NCBI RefSeq assembly: GCF_000328765.2
Contig: NC_019954.2
Location: 1,904,516-1,968,515 of the forward strand
From: Tepidanaerobacter acetatoxydans Re1
GTDB taxonomy: Bacteria; Bacillota; Thermosediminibacteria; Thermosediminibacterales; Tepidanaerobacteraceae
Direction of reading: 5' to 3'
DNA length: 64,000 nt
Shown one piece after another: positions 45,337 through 53,297 of this stretch (positions within the stretch are counted from its first letter, which is position 1; each line of letters starts with the position of its first letter). The notes below the pieces were generated by a model. It worked only from the letters and a program-made list of their open reading frames with translations, did no database searches and was not told where the DNA came from. The position numbers were made by a program, and so were the translations under genes.

Positions 45337-45692
45337 CTTCTTCCCCTCCAAAAATGATTTCTAACAACCCTGAAAATGAACTATCTGCCTCAAATATCAA
45401 ATTTAATTATATAAAAAAAATTAAAAATAATCAAAGGTATAAATTAATTGTTATAGGTTGAAAGCCCATCAGCTTTCTTTTTGATTTTGGAATGTTAAGG
45501 TATCGTGAATATATGAAAATTCTCATCATGAATAGTATAAGCTATTTTAAAGGTTTTTCATTTATATATACCCTGGTTATCCAATTTCTATTAGAACTTA
45601 CACCAAATATATACCCAAGGAATAGTATGGTATTGAAAGGCATCCTGCTATGAGACTCAACACAATATATAAATTCCTAGGAGGGAGATAAC
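45337..45692. other. Divergent promoter region of the TyrR-like gene and cotJ
   Basis: About 355 AT-rich bases. The cotJ operon should be read by the sporulation factor sigma-E, but no convincing -35/-10 pair was found. A small hairpin with a T run lies at about 45459-45485 on the plus strand. Confidence 0.5.
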
Positions 45693-45869
45693 ATGTCAGT
45701 ACCTGAAGATGTTGGTAAGGAAAAAGGGTTATTGGCTGCCTATAAACTTGCCGAAGTTTATATTCCCATTCAAGTTTACGGAGAAACCTTTGACCCAAAG
45801 GCAGCATTAATGCGCGGGACATTGTTCCCTGAATTATATAGACCCTATCCCGTAAGACCTAAAGTATAG
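45693..45869 (+). CDS. cotJA: Spore coat protein CotJA
   Basis: This 58-residue protein is short but typical: AAYKLAEVYIPIQVYGETFD and LMRGTLFPELYRPYP match CotJA. It opens the cotJABC operon, whose products form part of the inner spore coat and are made in the mother cell. A GGAGGGAG RBS precedes the ATG. It is 19 bases before cotJB. Confidence 0.93.
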   Translation: MSVPEDVGKEKGLLAAYKLAEVYIPIQVYGETFDPKAALMRGTLFPELYRPYPVRPKV

Positions 45870-45888
45870 ATTTAAAGAGGTGATTTGA

Positions 45889-46170
45889 ATGTATTCAAAA
45901 GATATGATAAATCTTTTAAAAGAAATCATGGCGGTAGACTTTGTGCTCTATGAATTGGGGCTTTTCTTGGATACCCATCCGAACGAAAAAAGAGCTTTAG
46001 AAGATCATAATAGTTTCACAAAAAAATCTTATCAGCTAAAAACCGTCTATGAAGAAAAGTATGGTCCCTTGCATATCAATTCGATATCAGGGTTTCCATA
46101 TCAGTATATAAATGAACCTTGGCCATGGGAAATACAATATTTAGGGAGGGAAAGCGATGTGGTATTATGA
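45889..46170 (+). CDS. cotJB: Spore coat protein CotJB
   Basis: This 93-residue protein has LLKEIMAVDFVLYELGLFLD, TKKSYQLKTVYEEKYGPL and the C-terminal YINEPWPWEIQ. It matches CotJB in length and pattern. It overlaps cotJC by 14 bases, which suggests coupled translation and a fixed ratio of the two proteins in the coat. Confidence 0.95.
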   Translation: MYSKDMINLLKEIMAVDFVLYELGLFLDTHPNEKRALEDHNSFTKKSYQLKTVYEEKYGPLHINSISGFPYQYINEPWPWEIQYLGRESDVVL

Positions 46171-46729
46171 GAAAAAACTTCAATATCCTGCCAATGTTTC
46201 GCGTACAGATTTAGGCATGGCCAAATTTCTTTACGCTCAGTATGGAGGCCCCGATAGCGAACTTTCCGCTGCTGTAAGATATCTAACTCAGCGCTACACC
46301 ATGCCGATACCGCAGGCTAAAGCCGTATTAACAGATATAGGCACTGAAGAATTTGCCCACTGGGAAATTATCGGTACACTGATATATAAGCTTACTGACG
46401 GTGCTACTCCTGAACAAATGAGGAGAGCCGGTTTAGGCGATTATTACGCCCAGCACGATAATGCCCTTTACCCTGCTGATGCGGCAGGAGTTCCATGGAC
46501 CGCTGCATATATACAGTCAACAGGAGATCCAATAACTGACTTGCACGAAGACATGGCAGCTGAACAAAAAGCCCGAACTACCTATGAACACTTAATAAAT
46601 CTGACAGATGATCCAGGTATAATTGCTGCCCTCTCATTTTTGAGAGAAAGAGAAGTCGTTCATTTTCAACGTTTTGGGGAGACACTGATGCTCGTAAGGG
46701 AATACTTGAATAAAAAACATGTATATTAA
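46157..46729 (+). CDS. cotJC: Spore coat protein CotJC (manganese-catalase family)
   Basis: This 190-residue protein belongs to the manganese-catalase family. It has the metal-ligand pattern TDIGTEEFAHWEIIG and a second site with DLHEDMAAEQKARTTYEHL and REREVVHFQRFGE, which supply Glu and His ligands for a dimanganese centre. In spores it is a coat protein and may remove hydrogen peroxide. It ends the operon, followed by a terminator. Confidence 0.96.
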   Translation: MWYYEKKLQYPANVSRTDLGMAKFLYAQYGGPDSELSAAVRYLTQRYTMPIPQAKAVLTDIGTEEFAHWEIIGTLIYKLTDGATPEQMRRAGLGDYYAQHDNALYPADAAGVPWTAAYIQSTGDPITDLHEDMAAEQKARTTYEHLINLTDDPGIIAALSFLREREVVHFQRFGETLMLVREYLNKKHVY

Positions 46730-46775
46730 ATAAATCGCCGTTAAGTTTTACTTTACAACAATTCTCCAAATCGGA

Positions 46776-46808
46776 AAAAGCCTTCGGTAAAAACCGAAGG
46801 CTTTATAT
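46776..46808. terminator. Terminator of the cotJ operon
   Basis: AAAAAGCCTTCGG and CCGAAGGCTTTAT form a stem of about ten pairs around a five-base loop. It lies 47 bases after cotJC and before the converging rnfB end. Confidence 0.9.
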
Positions 46809-46869
46809 GCTAAGTTTTATATAATTTTTCAGCAAGCACATCATGCTTGATTTACATTTGCATTTTCTA

Positions 46870-47907
46870 TCATTTTACAGCAGTACAAGTATCACAATTA
46901 CTTATATCTTTTTGGCCATTTCTTACCATTTTGATGGCATCTTTGCGGCATTTCTCTTGACAGATGCCACAACCGATACATATATCTTGATCGACTTTAT
47001 GCACCTTTTTTACCTCGCCTGAAATTGCATTCACCGGGCAATTTTTTGCACATAGTGTACACCCGATGCATTTTTCTTCTATAATAACGGCCTTTTTTCG
47101 TTCGGCAAAAATCGATGTTATAGTTCCGGTAGGGCATTTTTCTACACACAACATGCAATTACGGCATTTCTCATAGTCAATCGCTGCTACATTATTGTTA
47201 ACATGTATGGCATCAAACGGGCATACTTTCTCGCATTGTTTGCAAGCTATACATCCAATACTGCATACGGCTCTGGTGTCTTTTGCTTTCATGGTAGCTC
47301 GGCAGCTTACACGAACCTCATTTTTTTCAGGAATCAAAGCCAAAACATCCTTTGGACATTCTTGCACACAAAGGCTGCAGCCAATGCATTTTTGTTCATT
47401 TACATTTGGAAGACCATTCTCACTCATAGTTATGGCACCAACAGGACAAACTTTTTTACAATCACCAAATCCTATACATGCAAATGGGCATGCCTTAGGA
47501 CCGTTGTTTATCATAGATGCAGCTTTGCATGTTTTTATTCCATGATACTCAGATTTAAGCTTAGCTTCGGTCTTTCCTCCTTGGCATAAAACTCTGGCTA
47601 CCTTTCTCTCCGTTGAAGCTATAGCCTCATCCATACCCATGATTTTTGCTATTTTTTCAGCAACAGGTGCGCCTCCAACAGGACAAGTATTAACTGGAGC
47701 CTTACCTTCCACAATTGCTTTAGCCAAACCTGAACAGCCGGGGTATCCGCATGCACCACAGTTAGCTCCGGGCAAGGCCTCAATTATGGCATCAACTCTC
47801 GGGTCTGTCTCTACAGCCAGCTTTTTAGACGCAAGAGCAAGCCCTCCGCCCAATAACAAACCCAAACCGCCCATGCTTATTACGGAAGTTATTATTATAT
47901 CCGCCAT
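46870..47907 (-). CDS. rnfB: Rnf complex subunit B (multi-cluster ferredoxin)
   Basis: This 345-residue membrane-anchored iron-sulfur protein takes electrons from reduced ferredoxin. An N-terminal helix (about 4-26) is followed by the Rnf-type four-cysteine domain GANCGACGYPGCSGLAKAI, and then six ferredoxin-like cysteine motifs, among them KCIGCSLCVQECPKDVL, CIACKQCEKVCPFDAI and DICIGCGICQEKCRKDAI. That makes up to seven [4Fe-4S] sites, more than in proteobacterial RnfB and in line with long clostridial forms. In the last motif the usual Pro after the fourth Cys is Arg. It is the last gene of rnfCDGEAB. Confidence 0.96.
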   Translation of the reverse strand: MADIIITSVISMGGLGLLLGGGLALASKKLAVETDPRVDAIIEALPGANCGACGYPGCSGLAKAIVEGKAPVNTCPVGGAPVAEKIAKIMGMDEAIASTERKVARVLCQGGKTEAKLKSEYHGIKTCKAASMINNGPKACPFACIGFGDCKKVCPVGAITMSENGLPNVNEQKCIGCSLCVQECPKDVLALIPEKNEVRVSCRATMKAKDTRAVCSIGCIACKQCEKVCPFDAIHVNNNVAAIDYEKCRNCMLCVEKCPTGTITSIFAERKKAVIIEEKCIGCTLCAKNCPVNAISGEVKKVHKVDQDICIGCGICQEKCRKDAIKMVRNGQKDISNCDTCTAVK

Positions 47908-47932
47908 CTTATTTACCTCCCTCCTCCGGTAT

Positions 47933-48523
47933 TTATGCTAATGGAACAAGTCCCGTAAATCCTAAAAATATTAAAGACAGCAGGCCTGCCGTAATAAAAA
48001 CTATGGCCGGCCCTCTTAAAGCTTCCGGGACATCCGCAAACTCTAAATCTTCGCGAATACCGGACATCAATGCTAGAGCCAATGTAAATCCCAAACCAGC
48101 TCCTAAACCAAGTGCAATGCTTTTTATAAGATTGTAATTGTTCATTGGTATCAGGAGAGCCACTGCCATTACTATACAGTTGGTGGTTATTAAAGGCAAG
48201 AAAATGCCAAATGCATTATATAAGGCCGGACTGACTTTTAATATTACCATTTCCACCAGCTGCACCAGTGACGCTATTACTAAGATAAAGGAAACTATCT
48301 GCAAAAAGGGTTCTAGCCCAAAAGGTGCTAATACATAGTTTTGTATAAAATAAGCTGCTACTGCCGTCATAGTCAAAACAAAGGTTGTTGCTATGCCCAT
48401 TCCTATGGCAGTCTCAGTTTTATTTGAAACACCGAGAAAGGGACAGTTTCCCAGAAATCTTGAAAATACAAAATTGTTAACAAAAATTGAACCTATTATA
48501 ATAAAAAACAATTCTTTTGCCAT
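47933..48523 (-). CDS. rnfA: Rnf complex subunit A
   Basis: This 196-residue protein has six membrane segments with the conserved NNFVFSRFLGNCPFLGVSNK near the N-terminus and TNCIVMAVALLIPMNNY in the middle. The cysteines in these two stretches are the ones thought to hold an iron-sulfur centre at the RnfA-RnfE interface. It is one of the two ion-path subunits. The gene is 25 bases upstream of rnfB. Confidence 0.97.
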   Translation of the reverse strand: MAKELFFIIIGSIFVNNFVFSRFLGNCPFLGVSNKTETAIGMGIATTFVLTMTAVAAYFIQNYVLAPFGLEPFLQIVSFILVIASLVQLVEMVILKVSPALYNAFGIFLPLITTNCIVMAVALLIPMNNYNLIKSIALGLGAGLGFTLALALMSGIREDLEFADVPEALRGPAIVFITAGLLSLIFLGFTGLVPLA

Positions 48524-48554
48524 CTGTCACCACACCCCTTCAATGGCTATCAGT

Positions 48555-49151
48555 TTATTCAACTTGCTTTCTGGTAATCATATTCATTAATCCCACCAAT
48601 ATACCCATTACGATAAAGGCACCGGGAGGCATTATCATAATTGTCCAAGGAGTAAATCCTTCTCCCATTATAGGATAACCAAATAGCGTCCCTGCTCCCA
48701 TCAATTCTCTTATCATACTGATTAAGGTAATAGCCCATGTGTAGCCTAAACCCATCCCTAAAGCATCGGCCGTGGCTCGAACAGGTCCCACCTTTGATGC
48801 AAAGGCTTCGGCTCGTGCCAAGACAATGCAGTTTACTACAATGAGAGGAATGAATATTCCCATAACCTCATATAATGATGGAAAATATGCTTTCATAAAA
48901 AGGTCGACAACTGTAGTAAAGGTTGCAACTACTATAATATAACAGGGTATTCTAACCTTCGCAGGAATTATATTTCTAAGTAATGATATTAATATGCTAG
49001 AACATGTCAGCACAAAAGTCAGTGCCATACCCATTGCAATGCCGTTGTTTGCGGCAGTGGTTACAGCCAATGCAGAACAAATTCCTATGACCATCCTAAA
49101 TATTGGATTTTCATTCCATATACCGTTAATAAAATCCTTAAATAATTGCAT
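48555..49151 (-). CDS. rnfE: Rnf complex subunit E
   Basis: This 198-residue protein is homologous to RnfA and has six membrane segments, with FRMVIGICSALAVTTAANNG and PLIVVNCIVLARAEAFASK. The conserved cysteines in these stretches fit an interface iron-sulfur centre with RnfA. It follows rnfG by two bases. Confidence 0.97.
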   Translation of the reverse strand: MQLFKDFINGIWNENPIFRMVIGICSALAVTTAANNGIAMGMALTFVLTCSSILISLLRNIIPAKVRIPCYIIVVATFTTVVDLFMKAYFPSLYEVMGIFIPLIVVNCIVLARAEAFASKVGPVRATADALGMGLGYTWAITLISMIRELMGAGTLFGYPIMGEGFTPWTIMIMPPGAFIVMGILVGLMNMITRKQVE

Positions 49152-49153
49152 AA

Positions 49154-49696
49154 CTAGAAATCGCCTCCCACAGGATATATTTTCACAACATTATCCAGTG
49201 AAGTTTTAACTGCCTTTGCTACGGCTGTGGAAGATATTGTGGCACCTGATATTGCCTGCACATCTTCTTTGGCAATGAATTTATCTTCTACTGATTTCCC
49301 ATTAAACTGTTTTGTGAAAGCCTCTTCCTTTATTTTTGCACCAAGACCAGGGGTTTCACTCATTGAAAGAACTTCTACACCTGTAAGCTTGCCTTCCGAA
49401 GGGTTATAACCCACCATCAGCTCAATAGCCCCATTAAAACCCGAACCGACAGCTTTAAATGCAATCCCCTTCTTGTTGCCCTGTTCATCAAGGCCTAAAT
49501 AAATTGTCATGTCTTCTTTTTGGACTACTTCCATCTTTGCAGCACCCGGAATTACTTTAAGCACCGATTGTTCTAATTTTTGCCTTGCCTGTTCCTGAAT
49601 TTTCGGATTCGTTACTTCATAGGATAATGCCAGCACAGCTCCAGATGCAATAGAAATAATCATAAGCACTATAATCATTTTTGCATACTGATTCAT
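49154..49696 (-). CDS. rnfG: Rnf complex subunit G (covalent FMN)
   Basis: This 180-residue protein has one N-terminal membrane helix (about 6-26) and an FMN-binding domain outside or at the membrane. The flavinylation motif is visible in AISGATISSTAVAKAV near residue 155, where a threonine receives FMN through a phosphoester bond. ApbE, encoded in this window, would catalyse that. ETPGLGAKIKEEAFTKQF is also conserved. It overlaps rnfD by four bases. Confidence 0.96.
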   Translation of the reverse strand: MNQYAKMIIVLMIISIASGAVLALSYEVTNPKIQEQARQKLEQSVLKVIPGAAKMEVVQKEDMTIYLGLDEQGNKKGIAFKAVGSGFNGAIELMVGYNPSEGKLTGVEVLSMSETPGLGAKIKEEAFTKQFNGKSVEDKFIAKEDVQAISGATISSTAVAKAVKTSLDNVVKIYPVGGDF

Positions 49697-50616
49697 TTGG
49701 CTTTCACCTCCCCATAGATTTTAGGTACAGTAAAGCGATTTATCAATGGGGTAAAAGCATTCATCAAAAGAATGGAAAAAGATACGCCTTCAGGATATCC
49801 TCCGTAAAATCTTATAATTACTGTCAACAAACCCGCACCAATACCAAAAATGAGTTTACCAGGCCCGCTCAGCGGTGTTGTTACCATATCCGTTGCCATA
49901 AAGAAAGCTCCGAGCATAAGGCCTCCTGAAAGCAAATTGAAAATGGGATCTTGACCAAGGATTACCGATAGAATCGCTACGGTTCCCAGATAGCTCGCCG
50001 GTATTTTCCAATCAACATACCCCTTAAATATAAGGTACATACCACCAATAATAATAAGCAATGCGCAAGTTTCTCCCAGAGAACCTCCTACATTCCCGAA
50101 AAAGAGCTTTGTATAATCCGTTGTGATTCCCTGCATCTTCATCAGTGAAAGCGGAGTTGCTCCCGTAGTACCATCAACAGGATTTATCCATGTAGTCATC
50201 GGAGTTGTAAATGATATCATTAAAAATACTCTGCCGATAAGAGCAGGATTAAACGGATTTGAGCCTAAACCACCATAAATCTGTTTTCCCAAAGCGATTG
50301 CTGCTACCGCACCAACTACAGCCATCCAATAAGGCAGACCCGGCGGTAAATTAAGAGCTAATAGCATACCGGTTACCAAGGCACTGCCGTCTGTTATAGT
50401 AATAGGCTTATTCCTCAGCTTTTGGAATACAGCTTCAGTTAATATTGCCGAAAGACTAGTTATAATAACAAGAGCTAAGGCTCGGAAGCCGAAATAATAT
50501 ATTCCGGCAAAGGTAGGCAATAATAATGCTATTGCTACACTGAACATTATTCCCGAAACACTTTCTCCCGAATGTATATGAGGAGAAGACGTGGTAATTA
50601 ACCTATAATCATCCAT
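49693..50616 (-). CDS. rnfD: Rnf complex subunit D (covalent FMN)
   Basis: This 307-residue protein has eight to nine membrane segments. SSPHIHSGESVSGIMFSVAI at the N-terminus and NPFNPALIGRVFLMISF in the middle match RnfD. The likely flavin-attachment threonine is in DGTTGATPLSLMK. RnfD carries electrons through the membrane and forms part of the ion path. The gene is 77 bases after rnfC with its own GGGAGG RBS. Confidence 0.96.
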   Translation of the reverse strand: MDDYRLITTSSPHIHSGESVSGIMFSVAIALLLPTFAGIYYFGFRALALVIITSLSAILTEAVFQKLRNKPITITDGSALVTGMLLALNLPPGLPYWMAVVGAVAAIALGKQIYGGLGSNPFNPALIGRVFLMISFTTPMTTWINPVDGTTGATPLSLMKMQGITTDYTKLFFGNVGGSLGETCALLIIIGGMYLIFKGYVDWKIPASYLGTVAILSVILGQDPIFNLLSGGLMLGAFFMATDMVTTPLSGPGKLIFGIGAGLLTVIIRFYGGYPEGVSFSILLMNAFTPLINRFTVPKIYGEVKAK

Positions 50617-50693
50617 CCATAACTACCTCCCATCTCGTTACTTTGTTTAAGCGTGAACAGTTAAATAATTTTACTGAAAAGTTTATTTTTTAT

Positions 50694-52016
50694 TTATTTA
50701 TTTTTCTTCTTCAATGCTATAATATGACTCTTGGCAACTCTTATATGCTGAGTTAATGGTATATGAGCCGGGCATACGTATGAGCAGCATCCGCACTCGA
50801 TGCAATCTAATGCATGGTAATTTTCTGCTTCTGCCCACATGCCTCTTTCAGTAAATTTAGCAAGATTTGTCGGCAAAAGATTTATGGGACATGCATCAAC
50901 GCATCGGGCACATCGTATGCAGGGCGAAGGTTCAAATAACTTAACATCCGACTTTTCCAAGACTAATATACCTGAAGTACCTTTTATCGCCGGCACATCA
51001 AGCTCAGATTGAGCCAATCCCATCATAGGACCTCCCATAAGAACTTTACCCGGTATGCCTTTAAAACCACCGCACTGTTCAATAATATCTATCAAGGAAG
51101 TCCCAATCCTTATTAAAAGGTTCTTAGGCTCCTTTATTCCTGAGCCGGTTACCGTAGTTATCCTTTCAATCAAAGGCATGCCGGTCTTCAATGCACTTGC
51201 AATAGCCGCACATGTCCCTGCATTGTTTACGATAACCCCTACATCCATAGGCAGACCGCCTGAAGGAACTTCTCGACCGGTAACAGCTTTTATTAGCTGT
51301 TTTTCGCCTCCTTGTGGGTATTTAGTAGCTAAGACCACTACTTCAATACCTTTCTTACCTGCAATTGCTTTGCTGATTGAATCTATCGCATCCGGTTTAT
51401 TGTCTTCTATTCCTATGAAGCTTTTTTTGACACCCGTTGCCTTCATAATGGCCTCAAGACCAAATATGACATCTTCAGGGCGTTCAAGTAACAATCTATG
51501 GTCTGCCGTAATGTATGGCTCACATTCGGCAGCATTTACAATAATAGTATCAATATTCTTTTCTGGAGGTACAGATAATTTGACCTGAGTAGGGAAACCG
51601 GCACCGCCAAGACCTGTTATTCCGGCTTCTCTTATAAGGTTTTTTATCTCATCCTGTGTCAATTGTTCGATTGGTTTAGAAGGTACTACACCTTCAAATA
51701 ATTCGTCTTTTCCGTCAGATTCGATAACAACCGACATCATTAGTCCTCCACCCGGCCAAGACCTAGGTTCTACAGCAACTACTTTCCCCGAAACACTGGC
51801 ATGAACAGGTGCTGACACAAAAGCTTTTGCCTCGCCAATCTTTTGACCTTTCTTAACCAAATCTCCGACTTTTACTATCGGCTCACATGGAGCACCTATA
51901 TGCATGCCCATAGGAATTGTAACCTTCTTAGGCAGGACAGCCTTTTCAATTGGTTTATTTTTTGTTAAATCTTTATTATACGGAGGATGTATACCTCCTT
52001 TGAAGGTTTTAAGCAT
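50694..52016 (-). CDS. rnfC: Rnf complex subunit C (NADH-binding)
   Basis: This 440-residue peripheral subunit passes electrons to NAD+. A NuoF-like NAD/FMN-binding region has REAGITGLGGAGFPTQVKL, and TIIVNAAECEPYITADHRLL. Two [4Fe-4S] motifs lie near the C-terminus: CIRCARCVDACPINLLP and CIECGCCSYVCPAHIPL. It is first in the operon, as in most clostridial Rnf clusters. The complex couples ferredoxin oxidation by NAD+ to Na+ or H+ export. Which ion is used cannot be read from sequence here. Confidence 0.97.
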   Translation of the reverse strand: MLKTFKGGIHPPYNKDLTKNKPIEKAVLPKKVTIPMGMHIGAPCEPIVKVGDLVKKGQKIGEAKAFVSAPVHASVSGKVVAVEPRSWPGGGLMMSVVIESDGKDELFEGVVPSKPIEQLTQDEIKNLIREAGITGLGGAGFPTQVKLSVPPEKNIDTIIVNAAECEPYITADHRLLLERPEDVIFGLEAIMKATGVKKSFIGIEDNKPDAIDSISKAIAGKKGIEVVVLATKYPQGGEKQLIKAVTGREVPSGGLPMDVGVIVNNAGTCAAIASALKTGMPLIERITTVTGSGIKEPKNLLIRIGTSLIDIIEQCGGFKGIPGKVLMGGPMMGLAQSELDVPAIKGTSGILVLEKSDVKLFEPSPCIRCARCVDACPINLLPTNLAKFTERGMWAEAENYHALDCIECGCCSYVCPAHIPLTQHIRVAKSHIIALKKKNK

Positions 52017-52160
52017 TGTTTCACCTCTTCCTTTGAGCTTGAGCTAACTTAAATACTATTCGACAATATTTATTAAAAACCTCTTATTTTTAGAAAAAGT
52101 TTTTGATAAAGTATATAGTATACACTTTTATTAACTCTTTTTATATAATATCATATTCGG

Positions 52161-52192
52161 AAAAAAATTTTATTTATCTTGTGCAGATAAAT
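52161..52192 (-). terminator. Possible terminator of the formate/nitrite channel gene
   Basis: ATTTATCT-N5-AGATAAAT forms an eight-pair AT-rich stem, followed on the minus strand by AAAATTTTTTT. It is weak but placed correctly, between focA-like and rnfC. Confidence 0.5.
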
Positions 52193-52245
52193 TTTGTGTC
52201 GATTTTAATCTAAAATCCTTCAAGTTAATATTTGATATTTCCCTT

Positions 52246-53085
52246 TTACTTTTTAAAATTCATTTTATCAGGAGTATATCTATAAACATACCAATAAGAC
52301 AAGCCGATTATGATAGCCCCGCCTAAAATATTTCCGACAGTAACGGGAACCAGATTTGCCAAAAGTCCGCTCAAATTTAATTTACCAAGAGATGCCGCCG
52401 CAATTTGACCTGCTTTAAGATAATCTGCATTTGATTTAGCAAAAATGCCTGCCGGTATAAAATACATGTTAGCAACACTGTGTTCAAAACCGGACATTAC
52501 GAAAAGCATAATAGGAAACCAGATAGCAGAAATTTTACTTACAATATCTTTAGCGGCAGTTGCCATCCAAACAGCTAAAACTACCATAATATTGCACAAC
52601 AACCCCCTAATCAACGCTTGACTAAAAGGTAATGAAACTTTAGCAATAGCTGTCTTGATTGCGGCTGCACCCAAAAGCCCACCGGCACTGTCAAAAAGGC
52701 CGCTGCGGCTGACCAAAAATGCAAACAGAACTGATCCTATAAAGTTTGCTATGTATACTACAATCCAATTTCTGAGAAGTTCACTGAAACTTATTTTTTT
52801 ATCCATAAGTCCGATTATCATCAGATTGTTGCCGGTAAAAAGCTCTGCTCCGGCAAGTACAACAAGAATTAATCCTACTGGGAACACCGCTCCGCTAGCA
52901 AATTTAGATAAGCCAGGATTTTTAATAGCATAAGATATGGTTTGCGATGCAAAACCTGCAAAAGCTATATAAATTCCAGCTAAAACCCCTAAAATAAATA
53001 AGTTGGTTATAGAATTTTTTGCTTTACTTACAGAAATATTGTCATATACCTCTGCTACTTCTTTAGGACTATAAAAATTATTCAT
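52246..53085 (-). CDS. Formate/nitrite transporter family channel
   Basis: This 279-residue protein of the FNT family has six membrane segments. Landmarks are GVLAGIYIAFAGFASQTI, GAELFTGNNLMIIGL and the C-terminal TVGNILGGAIIIGLSYWYVY. The channel moves formate, nitrite or hydrosulfide with protons. Formate is most likely in this hydrogen- and formate-producing context, but formate dehydrogenase or pyruvate formate-lyase genes are not in the window. Two Rex-type operators flank its promoter, which points to control by the NADH/NAD+ ratio. It is a single-gene unit between the rnf and hyd operons. Confidence 0.88.
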   Translation of the reverse strand: MNNFYSPKEVAEVYDNISVSKAKNSITNLFILGVLAGIYIAFAGFASQTISYAIKNPGLSKFASGAVFPVGLILVVLAGAELFTGNNLMIIGLMDKKISFSELLRNWIVVYIANFIGSVLFAFLVSRSGLFDSAGGLLGAAAIKTAIAKVSLPFSQALIRGLLCNIMVVLAVWMATAAKDIVSKISAIWFPIMLFVMSGFEHSVANMYFIPAGIFAKSNADYLKAGQIAAASLGKLNLSGLLANLVPVTVGNILGGAIIIGLSYWYVYRYTPDKMNFKK

Positions 53086-53099
53086 TATTTAAACCTCCT

Positions 53100-53117
53100 T
53101 TGTTAATTTTTTAACAT
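53100..53117. promoter_or_regulatory. Rex operator, promoter-proximal, of the formate/nitrite channel
   Basis: TTGTTAA-TTTT-TTAACAT differs from the Rex consensus TTGTTAA-N4-TTAACAA in one base. It lies downstream of the promoter and reaches to 15 bases before the start codon, so bound Rex would block elongation or initiation. Confidence 0.85.
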
Positions 53118-53147
53118 TAATTTTAAAAATAAAAAAATATTAACCTG

Positions 53148-53176
53148 ATTATATAACAGAACTAATCTGTATTCAA
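53148..53176 (-). promoter_or_regulatory. Sigma-A promoter of the formate/nitrite channel gene
   Basis: On the minus strand TTGAAT, a 17-base spacer and TATAAT lie between the two Rex operators. Confidence 0.75.
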
Positions 53177-53189
53177 CAAGTTTTAATAT

Positions 53190-53207
53190 TTGTTAATTAA
53201 TTAGCAA
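53190..53207. promoter_or_regulatory. Rex operator, upstream, of the formate/nitrite channel
   Basis: TTGTTAA-TTAA-TTAGCAA differs from consensus in one base. It lies 14 bases upstream of the -35. Together with the site at 53100 it brackets the promoter. Confidence 0.7.
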
Positions 53208-53222
53208 AAAGTTAAGAAAATA

Positions 53223-53265
53223 GGTGGAAAGTAAGGCTATATCACATGTTCCTTAACTTTCCACC
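53223..53265 (-). terminator. Terminator of the rex-hyd operon
   Basis: GGTGGAAAGT and ACTTTCCACC pair as the outer stem and AAGG with CCTT inside. On the minus strand the stem is followed by TATTTTCTT. It lies 33 bases after the hydA stop. Confidence 0.85.
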
Positions 53266-53297
53266 CTGATATGTCAAATAATATCTATCCTATTTGC

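Noticed and set aside
45459-45485. Terminator-like hairpin upstream of cotJA
   Set aside because: The stem is only six pairs and there is no plus-strand gene before it.
45500-45650. Sigma-E promoter for cotJA
   Set aside because: Several AT-rich partial matches occur, but none has both elements at the right spacing.
52017-52245. Rex operator before rnfC
   Set aside because: No TTGTTAA-N4-TTAACAA-like palindrome was found; the ATTTATCT palindrome is better explained as a terminator stem.
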